A stretch of DNA of 64,000 nt from Methanomassiliicoccaceae archaeon UBA472 (GTDB lineage Archaea > Thermoplasmatota > Thermoplasmata > Methanomassiliicoccales > UBA472), in assembly GCA_002497075.1 (NCBI GenBank), contig DAML01000015.1, forward strand, positions 129,785 through 193,784. Direction: 5' to 3'. Position numbers and translations under genes: made by a program. Under the pieces are notes generated by a model that was not told where the DNA came from, searched no databases, and saw only the letters and a list, made by a program, of their open reading frames with translations. Shown here one piece after another: positions 16,096-24,355 of the stretch. Each line of letters opens with the position of its first letter. Positions within the stretch are counted from its first letter, which is position 1.

Positions 16096-16326
16096 TCAGT
16101 AGTCCAGATAGATGTTGTGGGCCTGGCATTCAGCCCGCAGCCGTTCCACGAAGGCGTCCTCGTCCTGCAGCAGTACCTTCACCGCCGCCCAGGTCTGGGT
16201 GCAGTCCTTGTACTTCACGCCGGCCATCTCGTGGATTATCATGTCGACCCGTTTGCGGTTGTCGATATCGATCTGCAGCCCGGCCCTCCTGAAAACAGCG
16301 TCTAGGTGCCGGAAATAGCAGGTCAT
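16096..16326 (-). CDS. Small conserved hypothetical protein (76 residues)
   Basis: A compact soluble protein beginning MTCYFRHLDAVFRRAG, with Cys at positions 3 and 42, and a central region IIHEMAGVKYKDCTQTWAAV that looks conserved in style (W, C, HE). I believe small methanogen proteins with this MTCYFRHL start exist but cannot name a family. A TATA-like GATTTTTATTCCC (minus strand, about 16349-16361) lies about 25-35 bp before ATG 16326, implying a short or absent leader. It is convergent with gcvH. No function is assigned. Confidence 0.7.
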   Translation of the reverse strand: MTCYFRHLDAVFRRAGLQIDIDNRKRVDMIIHEMAGVKYKDCTQTWAAVKVLLQDEDAFVERLRAECQAHNIYLDY

Positions 16327-16414
16327 GGCAAATAGTATGTCCGTATTGGGAATAAAAATCTTTCAGTCCCGGTCCCCAAACCATTAATTACGACACAGCC
16401 GCCATCTTTCCCGC

Positions 16415-16870
16415 ATGAAAGGCAAGCTTCAGGAGGGCGACGCCGCTCCCGATTTCTCCCTGCCAGATCAGGACAATAGGATCGTCAGCTCGAACGACAT
16501 CAAGGGAAGGAAGGCCCTGGTGCTCTACTTCTATCCGGCCGACTTCACCAAGGTGTGCACCATGGAAGCGGTCGCGTTCAGGCAGATGCACGAGCAGTTC
16601 CAGGCAGCCGGGGCCGAGGTCATCGGCGTCTCGTCCGATGACGTCAGGACGCACAAGGAGTTCGCGGTGGACCACGAGCTTACGTTCACGTTGCTCAGCG
16701 ATGAGAAGCAAGAGCTGAGAAAAGCGTTCGGAGCGTACGGCATCGGCGGAACCCCGGCGCGCACCACATACGTCATCGACCGGGACTGGAAGATACGCAT
16801 GGTCTACAACTCCCCGCTGCGCTCCAAGGAGCACGCCGAGGAAGCGATGAAAGCGATCCGGGCGCTCTGA
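16415..16870 (+). CDS. bcp: Peroxiredoxin (Bcp/PrxQ type)
   Basis: A 151-residue thiol peroxidase that reduces peroxides. The peroxidatic Cys lies in YPADFTKVCTMEA (about residue 49). The usual motif is TPGCTxEA, so the FTKVC variant is mildly unusual. No resolving Cys is present five residues later (CTMEA lacks it) and no other Cys is visible, which suggests a 1-Cys mechanism with an external thiol. DFSLPDQDN and the C-terminal GIGGTPARTTYVIDRD fit the thioredoxin fold. Its stop directly abuts the convergent MTA phosphorylase gene. Confidence 0.92.
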   Translation: MKGKLQEGDAAPDFSLPDQDNRIVSSNDIKGRKALVLYFYPADFTKVCTMEAVAFRQMHEQFQAAGAEVIGVSSDDVRTHKEFAVDHELTFTLLSDEKQELRKAFGAYGIGGTPARTTYVIDRDWKIRMVYNSPLRSKEHAEEAMKAIRAL

Positions 16871-17656
16871 TCAAGCACCCGCGTCAGCGAGGACGCTGCC
16901 GCAGGCGCACTTCTTCCGTTCCTCCGGGATCTTCGGGATGGTGGCGGAGAGCAGCTTGCGGATCTTGTCCATGTTCTCGGCCATCGTCCGTAAGATGGTG
17001 GCGGTGTCCACCGGGTGGTCGGCCCACACGTCATAATCGGTGATCATGGCCAGGCTCATGTAGCACATCTCCATCTCCCGGGCCAGGGCGCATTCCGGCG
17101 CTAAGGTCATTCCGATCACGTCGGCGAAGGCCCGGTACATCTTGCTTTCCGCCCGCGTGGAAAACCTGGGACCTTCTATGCAGACATATGTTCCGCCGTT
17201 GTGAACCGGGACCTTGGCCTTCTTGGCCTCTTTGGCGAAGAGGGCGTTCATCTCCGGGCAGAAGGGGTCGGCCGCCCCGATGTGCACCGTTTTCGGTCCA
17301 TCGAAGAAGGTGTACTTACGGGACTTAGTGAAATCGATGAACTGGTCCACCAGAACGATCTCCCCGGGCTTGAACTCCTCCTGCAGGGAGCCGACGGCGC
17401 AGGGCGAGATTATTCTTTCCACACCAAGCTGCTTCAGGGCGTAGATGTTGGCGCGGTAGTTGATCATGTGCGGCGGTATGACATGTCCGCGGCCGTGCCT
17501 GGGCAGGAAGGCTACCGGGACTCCTTTGAGCTCCCCGACCTGGATCTCGTCCGAGGCCGGTCCGTACGGGGTGTGCGGGCGAACGGTCTCCTTGAGCTCG
17601 AACATCTTGGGGTCGTAGACCCCGGTCCCACCGATTATGCCTATCCTTGCCTTCAT
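16871..17656 (-). CDS. mtaP: S-methyl-5'-thioadenosine (or -inosine) phosphorylase
   Basis: A 261-residue purine nucleoside phosphorylase of the MTAP/PNP family. It cleaves methylthioadenosine, a by-product of polyamine or SAM chemistry, to methylthioribose-1-phosphate and a base. Motifs are GIIGGTGVYDP, FLPRHGRGHVIPPHMINYRANI, SPCAVGSLQEEFKPGE, CIEGPRFSTRAE and the C-terminal MITDYDVWADHPV. Archaeal relatives include MTI phosphorylases, so adenine versus hypoxanthine specificity is open. The tail carries two Cys (KKCACGSVLAD). An upstream ATTTATTATT (minus strand, about 17685-17694) may be its TATA box. Confidence 0.92.
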   Translation of the reverse strand: MKARIGIIGGTGVYDPKMFELKETVRPHTPYGPASDEIQVGELKGVPVAFLPRHGRGHVIPPHMINYRANIYALKQLGVERIISPCAVGSLQEEFKPGEIVLVDQFIDFTKSRKYTFFDGPKTVHIGAADPFCPEMNALFAKEAKKAKVPVHNGGTYVCIEGPRFSTRAESKMYRAFADVIGMTLAPECALAREMEMCYMSLAMITDYDVWADHPVDTATILRTMAENMDKIRKLLSATIPKIPEERKKCACGSVLADAGA

Positions 17657-17811
17657 GGTGCTCCTGCCGGATAATTCACTGAAGAATAATAAATTGACCG
17701 TATGTGGCCGCGCTATGCTGGATGGATTAACACCGTAAACCTTCCAAGGTGGCGAACCATGGTACCAAACCTTATTTTATATCTATCAAAATCTCGGCAT
17801 GGGAGTTCACT

Positions 17812-18336
17812 ATGGATAAGAGCGAGGTAAACCCGATATGGGCATGCAGGGCCTTTCCGGCCTTCCCAGTTGTACTGGCCGCGATCGGGGACGGAAAAAG
17901 TAACAACAATATCATAACCGTCGCCCTGGTCCACATGTTCTCCTTCAACCCGCCGGTGCTAGGTATCGGGGTGTCCCCGGCCAGGCACAGCTACGAGATG
18001 CTTGAGGTCTCTGACGACTTCACCATCAACATCCCCGGAAAGGAACTGGTGGAGGAGGTCCTTTACTGCGGGCAGCGCTCCGGCCGCGAGGTGAACAAGT
18101 TCGAGGACTGCGGGTTCGAGGCCCGCCCGGGCAAGAAGATCAAGTCCCCTTCGATAGACGAGTGCGCGGTGAACCTGGAATGCATTAAGCGTCAGAGGGT
18201 GGACGCGGGCGATCACGTTTGGTATCTTGGCGAGGTCGTGCACGCGGAGATGGCCAAGGATGCCGACCGCGAGAAGTCGCTCATGTACTGGTCCGGGGAG
18301 TTCCGCGTTCTCGGCGACGTCATCAGGCGGCGCTGA
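17812..18336 (+). CDS. Flavin reductase family protein (copy 1)
   Basis: A 174-residue FMN-binding split-barrel protein of the flavin reductase-like family. The central segment NNIITVALVHMFSFNPPVLGIGV and the FTINIPGKELVEEV region match flavoredoxin-type archaeal members. The partner substrate is unknown. ATG 17812 is preferred: TATA (TTATTTTATATC, 17772-17783) is about 30 bp upstream, leaving little or no leader, and the roughly 20 residues before it do not resemble the family. A paralogue follows 54 bp downstream. Confidence 0.88.
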   Translation: MDKSEVNPIWACRAFPAFPVVLAAIGDGKSNNNIITVALVHMFSFNPPVLGIGVSPARHSYEMLEVSDDFTINIPGKELVEEVLYCGQRSGREVNKFEDCGFEARPGKKIKSPSIDECAVNLECIKRQRVDAGDHVWYLGEVVHAEMAKDADREKSLMYWSGEFRVLGDVIRRR

Positions 18337-18390
18337 AAAGCTTTAATATCGTCCCGCTCCCGTATTTTATCGGGTGTTATTCTGGTCAGC

Positions 18391-18924
18391 ATGGACGACA
18401 AGGTCGATTTGGACCACATGGGCGCGGTCATGTCGCTCCCCCCGGCGCCAGTGGTGCTGGTGGGGGTGGGGGACAAGGAGAAGAACATCATCACGGTGGG
18501 CATGTTCAACGTGTTCTCGGTGCGCCCGCCGATCATCGGCATCGCGGTGACGACGTCGCGCCACAGCTATAAACTGCTGGAGGAGAACGACGAGTTCACC
18601 GTCAACATCCCCGGGAAGGAGCTGATGGACAAGGTCATAGCCTGCGGCGAGAAGAGCGGTGCCGACACCGATAAGTTCAAGTTGACTGGCCTTACGGCCG
18701 TCAAGGGTAAAAGAACGAAGGCCCCGCGCATCGCCGAGTGCCTCATAAACATCGAGATCAAGAAGACCCAATCCTTCGAGGTCGGCGATCACACCTGGTA
18801 TCTCGGCGAGATAAAGCACACCGACATCGTGGAGAATTACAACCGGAACGAGGCGCTGCTCTACTGGGACGGGGAGTACTGGACCGCCGCGGCGAAGCCG
18901 CTCAAGGTCCTAAGGCCTGATTGA
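18391..18924 (+). CDS. Flavin reductase family protein (copy 2)
   Basis: A 177-residue paralogue of the preceding gene. Shared stretches include NIITV, RHSY, NIPGKEL, HTWYLGEI versus HVWYLGEV, and LLYWDGEY versus LMYWSGEF. The pair likely arose by tandem duplication. FMN binding and an electron-transfer role are known for the family, while the substrate or partner is unknown. A second TATA-like element (GTATTTTATC, 18361-18370) lies about 25 bp before ATG 18391, so it can be transcribed separately. It is convergent with pheA and overlaps its 3' end by 15 bp. Confidence 0.88.
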   Translation: MDDKVDLDHMGAVMSLPPAPVVLVGVGDKEKNIITVGMFNVFSVRPPIIGIAVTTSRHSYKLLEENDEFTVNIPGKELMDKVIACGEKSGADTDKFKLTGLTAVKGKRTKAPRIAECLINIEIKKTQSFEVGDHTWYLGEIKHTDIVENYNRNEALLYWDGEYWTAAAKPLKVLRPD

Positions 18925-19737
18925 AGGCTGCACGGCCTTCATGAACGAGCCGAATATCCTGACGCAGGAGGCGCTGTCCCTGAGGACAGTTAGCGCCTCG
19001 GCCACCTTTCCCTCCCGGGCGTCGCCGTCCAGGTCCAGGTAGAACACGTACTCCCACGTACGTCCGCGCCACGGGCGGGACTCGAGCTTGGTGATGTTCA
19101 CGTCGTGCGTGGCGAAGGCCTTCAGGCAATCGAAAAGAGCTCCAGGCTGATTTTTTGTAGTGAAGGCCAGAGCGGTCTTGTTCCCCATCTCCTGCGAGCC
19201 GTCGCGGGAGAGCACGAAGAAGCGGGTGATGTTGTTCTTGACGCTCTGCACGTCCTCCAGCAGCACCTTCATGCCGTACGTGGAGGCAGCGCGTCTGGAG
19301 GCCAGGGCGGCCTCCTCCTTCGATCCGCGCTCCTTTATCATGCGGACCGAACCGGCAGTGTCGAACGCCGGCACCTTCTGCCATTCCGGATGGGACGTCA
19401 GAAGATCGCGGCACTGGGCCAGTGCCTGCGGGTGGCTGTACACCCGGCGGACGTCTGCCAGTTCCGCGTCGGGGTGACCGATGAGGCAGTGCCGGATGTG
19501 CACCATGACCTCGCCCATTACCTTCAGGTCGCTGCGGAAGAGCAGGTCGTTGGCGGAAGTGACGCTTCCTTCGATGCTGTTCTCCACCGGGAGCATCCCC
19601 AGGTCGGCCCGGCCGGAACGGACGGCATCGAAGAGGTCCACGAACTCCGGGCATTCCAGAGCGATGGCGTCAGCATTCCAGCTGAACACCGCGTCCTCGC
19701 TGTACGCGCCCTTGACGCCTTGGAACGCCACGATCAT
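18910..19737 (-). CDS. pheA: Prephenate dehydratase PheA
   Basis: A 275-residue enzyme converting prephenate to phenylpyruvate for phenylalanine synthesis. The catalytic domain opens with VAFQGVKGAYSEDAVF and contains DLGMLPVENSIEGSVT and NNITRFFVLSRDG, the conserved Thr-Arg-Phe site. A C-terminal ACT domain (about residues 188-265: TKNQPGALFDCLKAF, ITKLESRPW) gives feedback control by phenylalanine. No chorismate mutase domain is fused, since mutase activity resides in tyrA. It is the last gene of the his-lysC-pheA operon, starting 1 bp after the lysC stop. Confidence 0.95.
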   Translation of the reverse strand: MIVAFQGVKGAYSEDAVFSWNADAIALECPEFVDLFDAVRSGRADLGMLPVENSIEGSVTSANDLLFRSDLKVMGEVMVHIRHCLIGHPDAELADVRRVYSHPQALAQCRDLLTSHPEWQKVPAFDTAGSVRMIKERGSKEEAALASRRAASTYGMKVLLEDVQSVKNNITRFFVLSRDGSQEMGNKTALAFTTKNQPGALFDCLKAFATHDVNITKLESRPWRGRTWEYVFYLDLDGDAREGKVAEALTVLRDSASCVRIFGSFMKAVQPSIRP

Positions 19738-19738
19738 T

Positions 19739-21103
19739 TCAGCACCCGAACAGTTCCTCGTGAACGGCCTTGGTGGCCTTCACCAGGTCCGCCTCGTCGA
19801 CCGTGAAGTGATACGCTACTAGCGACGCTCCGGCGGATATCAGCCCGACGTTCACGCCCTCCTTGGCCACGGCCTTGAAGACCCGGGAGGCCAGACCCTT
19901 GTGATGCCCCAGGCCTTCGCCTACGATGCACATCAGGGCGAAGTCGGTGTGCGTCTCGACGCGGGTGGCGCCGGACTCCGCCAGCGCCTTCTGGGCCTTG
20001 GCCACGTCCTTCTTGTCCACCAGCAGACCTATGCAGGTCAGGGACGTCACAACGCTGTAGATGTTGATCTCCGCCTCCCTCAGTATCGAGGCGACATCCG
20101 CCAGGACGCCCAGCTTGTAGCCGGTGCCCTCGCCGAACACCTTCACCAGGGAGAGGTTCTTCATGCACGAGATGGACTTTATGCTCTTGTCCACGTTCTC
20201 GGTGCCGCCTATGGCCGTTCCAGGCGCTTCCGGACGGAAGACGTTCTTCACCCGGATCTCGATGTTTCCGGAGCGGGCGGGCTCCATGGTCATGGGGTGC
20301 ACCACCTTGGCGCCGAAGTACGCGAGCTCGGCCGCCTCGTCGTAACTGAGGCGAGGGATGGCCTTGGCCGAAGGCACTATCTTCGGATCTACGCTCATGA
20401 ACCCGTCCACGTCCTTCCAGATCTCCAGCGAAGACGCCCCCATGGCGTTGGCGACCGCCGCCGCGCTGTAATCGCTGCCGTTCCTGCCGAAGACGGTGAC
20501 GCTTCCCTCCGGCGCCCGGCCGAAGAAACCGGTTATGACCGGGGTCACGCCATCCTGCAGCATCTTCATCAATTTCGGGCGTATGTTGGAGCGGGTGGCC
20601 TCCATGTTGACGGTGGCCGTTCCGTAGATACCGTCGGTAATTATCCCGACCTCATCAGCGTCGACCGGGCGGGCCTCCGTGCCCATCTCGTTGAGCAGGG
20701 CGGCCAGCATTATCACCGAAAGACGTTCGCCGAAGCACTGGACATAATCCCGTATGCGGGGATTGACCTCCTCGATGTAGCAGGAGCCGTAGAGCATCCG
20801 CTCCAACTTCACCAGCTTGGCGATGAGCTCCTCCATCGCCTTGGCCTGGCCTTTCTCCGTTCGTAACGCGTCCCTGATCAGGTCGGTGTGCAATCTCGTG
20901 ATGTCCTTGATGAAGGCGTCCACGTCCTCCTCGCTACGGGTTCGGGAAATGAACTGCACCAGCATTTCGGTGACGCCGGTGACGGCGCTGAGCACCACGG
21001 CCTTCTTTTCCTTGTCGGCCACGATGATCTCGGCCACCTGACGCATGCACTCCCCGGTCTTCAGGGAAGAGCCGCCGAACTTCAGTACCTTCAGTTCCGC
21101 CAC
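19739..21103 (-). CDS. lysC: Aspartate kinase
   Basis: A 454-residue kinase that phosphorylates aspartate, the first step to aspartate semialdehyde. Motifs are KFGGSSLKTGE at the N-terminus, GFFGRAPEGSVTVFGRNGSDYSAA for nucleotide and aspartate binding, and AKVVHPMTMEPA. Two ACT domains follow (about residues 310-450). The start is GTG 21103, overlapping the upstream phosphatase gene by 13 bp. Its product is reduced by Asd, encoded in the adjacent aro operon, and then feeds aromatics, homocysteine and other products. Its placement in the his operon is unusual. Confidence 0.93.
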   Translation of the reverse strand: MAELKVLKFGGSSLKTGECMRQVAEIIVADKEKKAVVLSAVTGVTEMLVQFISRTRSEEDVDAFIKDITRLHTDLIRDALRTEKGQAKAMEELIAKLVKLERMLYGSCYIEEVNPRIRDYVQCFGERLSVIMLAALLNEMGTEARPVDADEVGIITDGIYGTATVNMEATRSNIRPKLMKMLQDGVTPVITGFFGRAPEGSVTVFGRNGSDYSAAAVANAMGASSLEIWKDVDGFMSVDPKIVPSAKAIPRLSYDEAAELAYFGAKVVHPMTMEPARSGNIEIRVKNVFRPEAPGTAIGGTENVDKSIKSISCMKNLSLVKVFGEGTGYKLGVLADVASILREAEINIYSVVTSLTCIGLLVDKKDVAKAQKALAESGATRVETHTDFALMCIVGEGLGHHKGLASRVFKAVAKEGVNVGLISAGASLVAYHFTVDEADLVKATKAVHEELFGC

Positions 21104-21750
21104 CTCCTCTTGATGATGGCCTTCGGCGTTTCGACCAATGCCCGGTCCGCCTGTTCTCTCGTAAGTCCGGCGGCCAGGGCGATCTGCGTCGCCGTGGCCT
21201 GGTCGATAAGGTCCCCGGGCGAATGGGTGTCGGTGTCGACGACCATTAACGCTCCGGATTGCTGGGCCATGCGCGCCACGTGGCCGTTGGTCTTGCAGTG
21301 CGATCCGCGGGAGGTTATCTCCAGCACCACGCCGTTGTCGCGGGCGGCCTGCGCTTCCTCCAGCGTGATGAATCCCGGATGCGCTAGTATGTCCACCTCC
21401 GGGTTCATGACCGCCGCGTAGTTCGTCCCCTTCTCCACCGGCTCGCTTATGGTCTCCCCGTGAATGACGATGATCTCGGCGCCAAGCTTCCTCGCTTTGG
21501 AAACGACCTCATCGATGCGCCTGACCGGAACGTGAGTTATCTCCACTCCAGCCAGCACCTTCATGCCCCATTCCTCGGCCAGCTCGGCGTCCCTTCGTCC
21601 CTCGGAGATCACCCTTTCCAGGTTGCTCAGGGAAGCGTGGTCCGTGAACGCCAGATACTTCGTCCCCTTGACGAAGGCGCGGCGGGCCAGCTCGATGGGC
21701 AGCAGCTCGCCGTCACTTAAAAGCGTGTGGGTATGCAGTTCGGCCCTCAT
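21091..21750 (-). CDS. PHP-family phosphatase, probable histidinol-phosphatase
   Basis: A 219-residue PHP-domain metal-dependent phosphatase. The N-terminal AELHTHTLLSDGE supplies the HxH metal ligands. FTDHASL, VLAGVEITHV, VIVIHGETI, DILAHPGF and VVDTDTHSPGD give the other ligands in family order. The location between hisIE and lysC in a his operon points to dephosphorylation of histidinol phosphate. Some archaeal PHP proteins of this length have other substrates, so the role is inferred. ATG 21750 overlaps the hisIE stop as ATGA. Longer in-frame upstream sequence is low in family resemblance. Confidence 0.85.
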   Translation of the reverse strand: MRAELHTHTLLSDGELLPIELARRAFVKGTKYLAFTDHASLSNLERVISEGRRDAELAEEWGMKVLAGVEITHVPVRRIDEVVSKARKLGAEIIVIHGETISEPVEKGTNYAAVMNPEVDILAHPGFITLEEAQAARDNGVVLEITSRGSHCKTNGHVARMAQQSGALMVVDTDTHSPGDLIDQATATQIALAAGLTREQADRALVETPKAIIKRRWRN

Positions 21751-22349
21751 TTTCTCCTCTCCGCCAGCTTCCGGTACACGTCCTCCCACCTGACCTCCAT
21801 TCCCTCGACGGCCACCATCAGGTGGTAGACGAGATCGGCCACTTCCCACGATTGCTCGGCGGCCTTGTGGTCCTTGGCGGCTAAAAGGACTTCCCCGGCC
21901 TCCTCGACCACCTTCTTCAGGCGCTTGTTCTCGTCCGCGAACAGCTTGCAGGTATAGCTACTGTCGACGGGATTCGCCTTGCGGTCCCGGACGACCTGTA
22001 AGAGCTGAGGAAGCACGGCCATGGTGCCTTCGATGTCGCCGTAAACAACCTCGTCAAAGCAGGACATCCGCTCCAGGTGGCAGGCCACGCCGGTCTGCTT
22101 CACCCGTACTAGCAGAGTATCGTTATCGCAGTCCAGCTGCATGGAGACGATCTCCTGCACATGTCCGGACGTTTCTCCTTTCTTCCACTGTTCCTTCCGG
22201 GAGCGGGAATAGAAATGGGTGAAGCCGGTCCTCAGCATGTCCCGGTACGCCTGCTCGTTGGCGTAGGCCATCATCAGAACCTCGTTGGTCTCGTGGTCCT
22301 GTACGATGACAGGGATGAGACCATCCTCGCCGAACTTAGGGCTGCTCAT
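21747..22349 (-). CDS. hisIE: HisIE: phosphoribosyl-AMP cyclohydrolase / phosphoribosyl-ATP pyrophosphatase
   Basis: A 200-residue fusion catalysing steps two and three of histidine synthesis. The N-terminal HisI domain (about 1-110) has VLMMAYANEQAYRDML, the HFYSRSRKEQWKKGETSGH motif, and the metal-binding DCDNDTLLVRV and CHLERMSCF. The C-terminal HisE domain (about 112-198) has KKVVEEAGEVLLAAKD and EVADLVYHLMVAVE. It lies between hisF (4-bp ATGA overlap) and the PHP phosphatase gene. Length and domain order are normal. Confidence 0.96.
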   Translation of the reverse strand: MSSPKFGEDGLIPVIVQDHETNEVLMMAYANEQAYRDMLRTGFTHFYSRSRKEQWKKGETSGHVQEIVSMQLDCDNDTLLVRVKQTGVACHLERMSCFDEVVYGDIEGTMAVLPQLLQVVRDRKANPVDSSYTCKLFADENKRLKKVVEEAGEVLLAAKDHKAAEQSWEVADLVYHLMVAVEGMEVRWEDVYRKLAERRK

Positions 22350-23101
22350 CTCACCTCAACTCCGTTCTGCCTGAGATACGTCTTTACGTCCTTGACGGTC
22401 CACTGACCGTAGTGGAATATGGAGGCGGCCAGAGCGGCCTCGGCCCGAGTCTCCTTCAGCACGTCCAGTATGTGCTTGGGGGAACCGCATCCCCCGGAAG
22501 CGATGACCGGAATGTTGACCGCGTCCGCCACGGCCTTCGTCATCGCAATATCGTAACCGTCCTTGGTGCCGTCAGCGTCCATGCTGGTCAGGAGTATCTC
22601 GCCGGCGCCCAGGTCCTCCACCTTGCGCGCCCACTCCACCATGTCCATCTTGGCGTCCTTCCGTCCGCCGTGCGTGTAGACGGTCCAGCCGCCGGCATGG
22701 CGCTTGGCGTCTATGGCCACGACCACGCACTGCGAACCGAAATCCTTGGCGCACTCGGAGATGATCTCCGGACGCTGCACCGCGACCGTGTTCACGGACA
22801 CCTTGTCCGCTCCGGCGTTGAGCGCAGCGCGCATGTCGTCCTTCTCCCGGATGCCGCCGCCGACCGTAAGCGGAACGAAGAGACGCTTGGCCGTCTCCTC
22901 CACGATGCCGAGAAGCGTCTTGCGCCCCTCGGCCGAAGCGGAGATGTCCAGGAAGACGATCTCGTCCGCTCCCTGCTTCTCGTAAGCTTCCGCCAGCTCA
23001 GGCGGGTATCCCACGTCCTTCAGGTCCAGGAACTTGATCCCCTTGACCACGGCCCCGTTCTTGACGTCCAGGCAGGGGATGATCCTCTTGGTCAGGCTCA
23101 T
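22346..23101 (-). CDS. hisF: Imidazole glycerol phosphate synthase cyclase subunit HisF
   Basis: A 251-residue TIM-barrel enzyme that, with HisH, makes imidazole glycerol phosphate and AICAR. The first strand IIPCLDVKNGAVVKG carries the catalytic Asp. VGGGIREKDDMRAALNAGADKVSVNT, a second catalytic Asp in LLTSMDADGTKDGYD and SGGCGSPKH are all present. The hisB stop (23098) overlaps its ATG as ATGA. The order B-F-IE differs from common bacterial operons but every overlap is in frame with translational coupling. Confidence 0.97.
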   Translation of the reverse strand: MSLTKRIIPCLDVKNGAVVKGIKFLDLKDVGYPPELAEAYEKQGADEIVFLDISASAEGRKTLLGIVEETAKRLFVPLTVGGGIREKDDMRAALNAGADKVSVNTVAVQRPEIISECAKDFGSQCVVVAIDAKRHAGGWTVYTHGGRKDAKMDMVEWARKVEDLGAGEILLTSMDADGTKDGYDIAMTKAVADAVNIPVIASGGCGSPKHILDVLKETRAEAALAASIFHYGQWTVKDVKTYLRQNGVEVR

Positions 23102-23649
23102 CCCTTGCTCACCCTAGGCCGGTCCTTGGTGCTCAGCTCGCTCCGGCGCGGAAGCACCGCCGATCTCAGCGCCTTGCCCAACGCCTTGAAGGACGCCTCA
23201 ACGATGTGGTGCTGGTCGTAGCCGCGGATGACCATGATGTGCATGGTGATCCCGGAAGACATGGCGAAGCTGCGGAAGAAGTGCGCGTAAAGGTCGTCAG
23301 GGCAATCCACGTCCGCGTACGGCCGTTCGATGATGTCCACCGCGACCTGGACCAAGGCGTCGTCCATGGGGATCAGCGAGAACGCCGTCCGCTCTATGGG
23401 CGTCTCGCCCAGGCACTGCTTCAGCGTCTTGCCGAGAACTATGGCCACGTCCTCCACCAGGTGGTGCACGTCGTCCCCCTTCGCCTCCAAGGTAATATCG
23501 AAATTGGCGTAGCGTCCTAACGTCTCGACCATGTGGCGCAGGAACTGCTCTTCGCACTCCACTTTGGTCACGCCCTCGCCATCAAGGTCCAGCTTCAGCC
23601 GGACCTCGGTCTCCCTGGTCTTGCGCACTACCTCGGTCTTGCGGTCCAT
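23098..23649 (-). CDS. hisB: Imidazoleglycerol-phosphate dehydratase HisB
   Basis: A 183-residue monofunctional dehydratase with no fused phosphatase, consistent with a separate PHP phosphatase in the operon. The residues around the Mn sites, LRHMVETLGRYANFDI, DDVHHLVEDVAIVLGKTLKQ, FFRSFAMSSGITMHI and DQHHIVEASFKALGKAL, are in the expected order, though the first HxxxH-type motif is degenerate in style. The start is ATG 23649, 4 bp after the end of hisA. The N-terminal RKTRETEVRLKLDLDGEG is typical. Confidence 0.95.
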   Translation of the reverse strand: MDRKTEVVRKTRETEVRLKLDLDGEGVTKVECEEQFLRHMVETLGRYANFDITLEAKGDDVHHLVEDVAIVLGKTLKQCLGETPIERTAFSLIPMDDALVQVAVDIIERPYADVDCPDDLYAHFFRSFAMSSGITMHIMVIRGYDQHHIVEASFKALGKALRSAVLPRRSELSTKDRPRVSKG

Positions 23650-23653
23650 GGCC

Positions 23654-24355
23654 TCATCTCCAGATTGCGTTATGATTCAGTTTTCCAGTATAAAGTGATA
23701 ATCCCACCACTGACTCCTTTACGCCCATGCGCTCGAGCGCCTCCACGTCGCGCTCGTCCGTCACGCCGCCGGAGACGATGGTCAGGTGCGGGCATCTGGT
23801 GACAAAATCTCGCACCACGTTCACGTCAATTCCTTTGGCCTGGCCTTCCACGTCCACGTTGGTGAAAAGCACGCCCGCCAAGGGCAGTTCGGCGATGGAG
23901 GCGAAGACGTCCTCCAGGTCCAACGGTGAATCTTCCTTCCAGCCGTGCGTCTGTATCCGTCCGCCCTTCATGTCCAGGGCCAGGACCATCCGCTTGGGAT
24001 ATCTCAGGGACATCGCCCTCAGCCAGGCCGGGTCCTTCAATCCCTTCGTTCCGGCGATGACGCGGTCCGCGCCGCAGTCCAGGAAGTACTCGGCGACCTC
24101 CGTGGAGCGTATGCCTCCTCCTACCTGGACGGGGACCTTTGAGCTCTCGATGATCTTGCGGATGACCTGGGCGTTGTGCCCTTTGCCCAGGGCGGAATCG
24201 AGGTCGATGATGTGCAGTCGTTTCGCTCCCTTCGATTCCCAGTCCCTGGCGACCGTCAGCGGATCGGGCAGCGTGACCTGCTCCGTCCCCGGGACGCCTC
24301 CGACCAGCTGCACCACGCGGTGGTCCAGTATGTCCACGGCCGGTATGATCCTCAT
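23654..24355 (-). CDS. hisA: ProFAR isomerase HisA
   Basis: A 233-residue TIM-barrel isomerase acting on phosphoribosylformimino-AICAR phosphate. The N-terminal IIPAVDILDHRVVQLVGG contains the catalytic Asp. VGGGIRSTEVAEYFLDCGADRVIAGT, LALDMKGGRIQTHGW, VLFTNVDVEGQAKGID and SGGVTDERDVEAL are also seen. ATG 24355 overlaps the hisH stop as ATGA. A much longer open frame continues upstream but is only the antisense and overlapping frame of hisH. Sequence relatedness to HisF is as expected. Confidence 0.95.
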   Translation of the reverse strand: MRIIPAVDILDHRVVQLVGGVPGTEQVTLPDPLTVARDWESKGAKRLHIIDLDSALGKGHNAQVIRKIIESSKVPVQVGGGIRSTEVAEYFLDCGADRVIAGTKGLKDPAWLRAMSLRYPKRMVLALDMKGGRIQTHGWKEDSPLDLEDVFASIAELPLAGVLFTNVDVEGQAKGIDVNVVRDFVTRCPHLTIVSGGVTDERDVEALERMGVKESVVGLSLYTGKLNHNAIWR

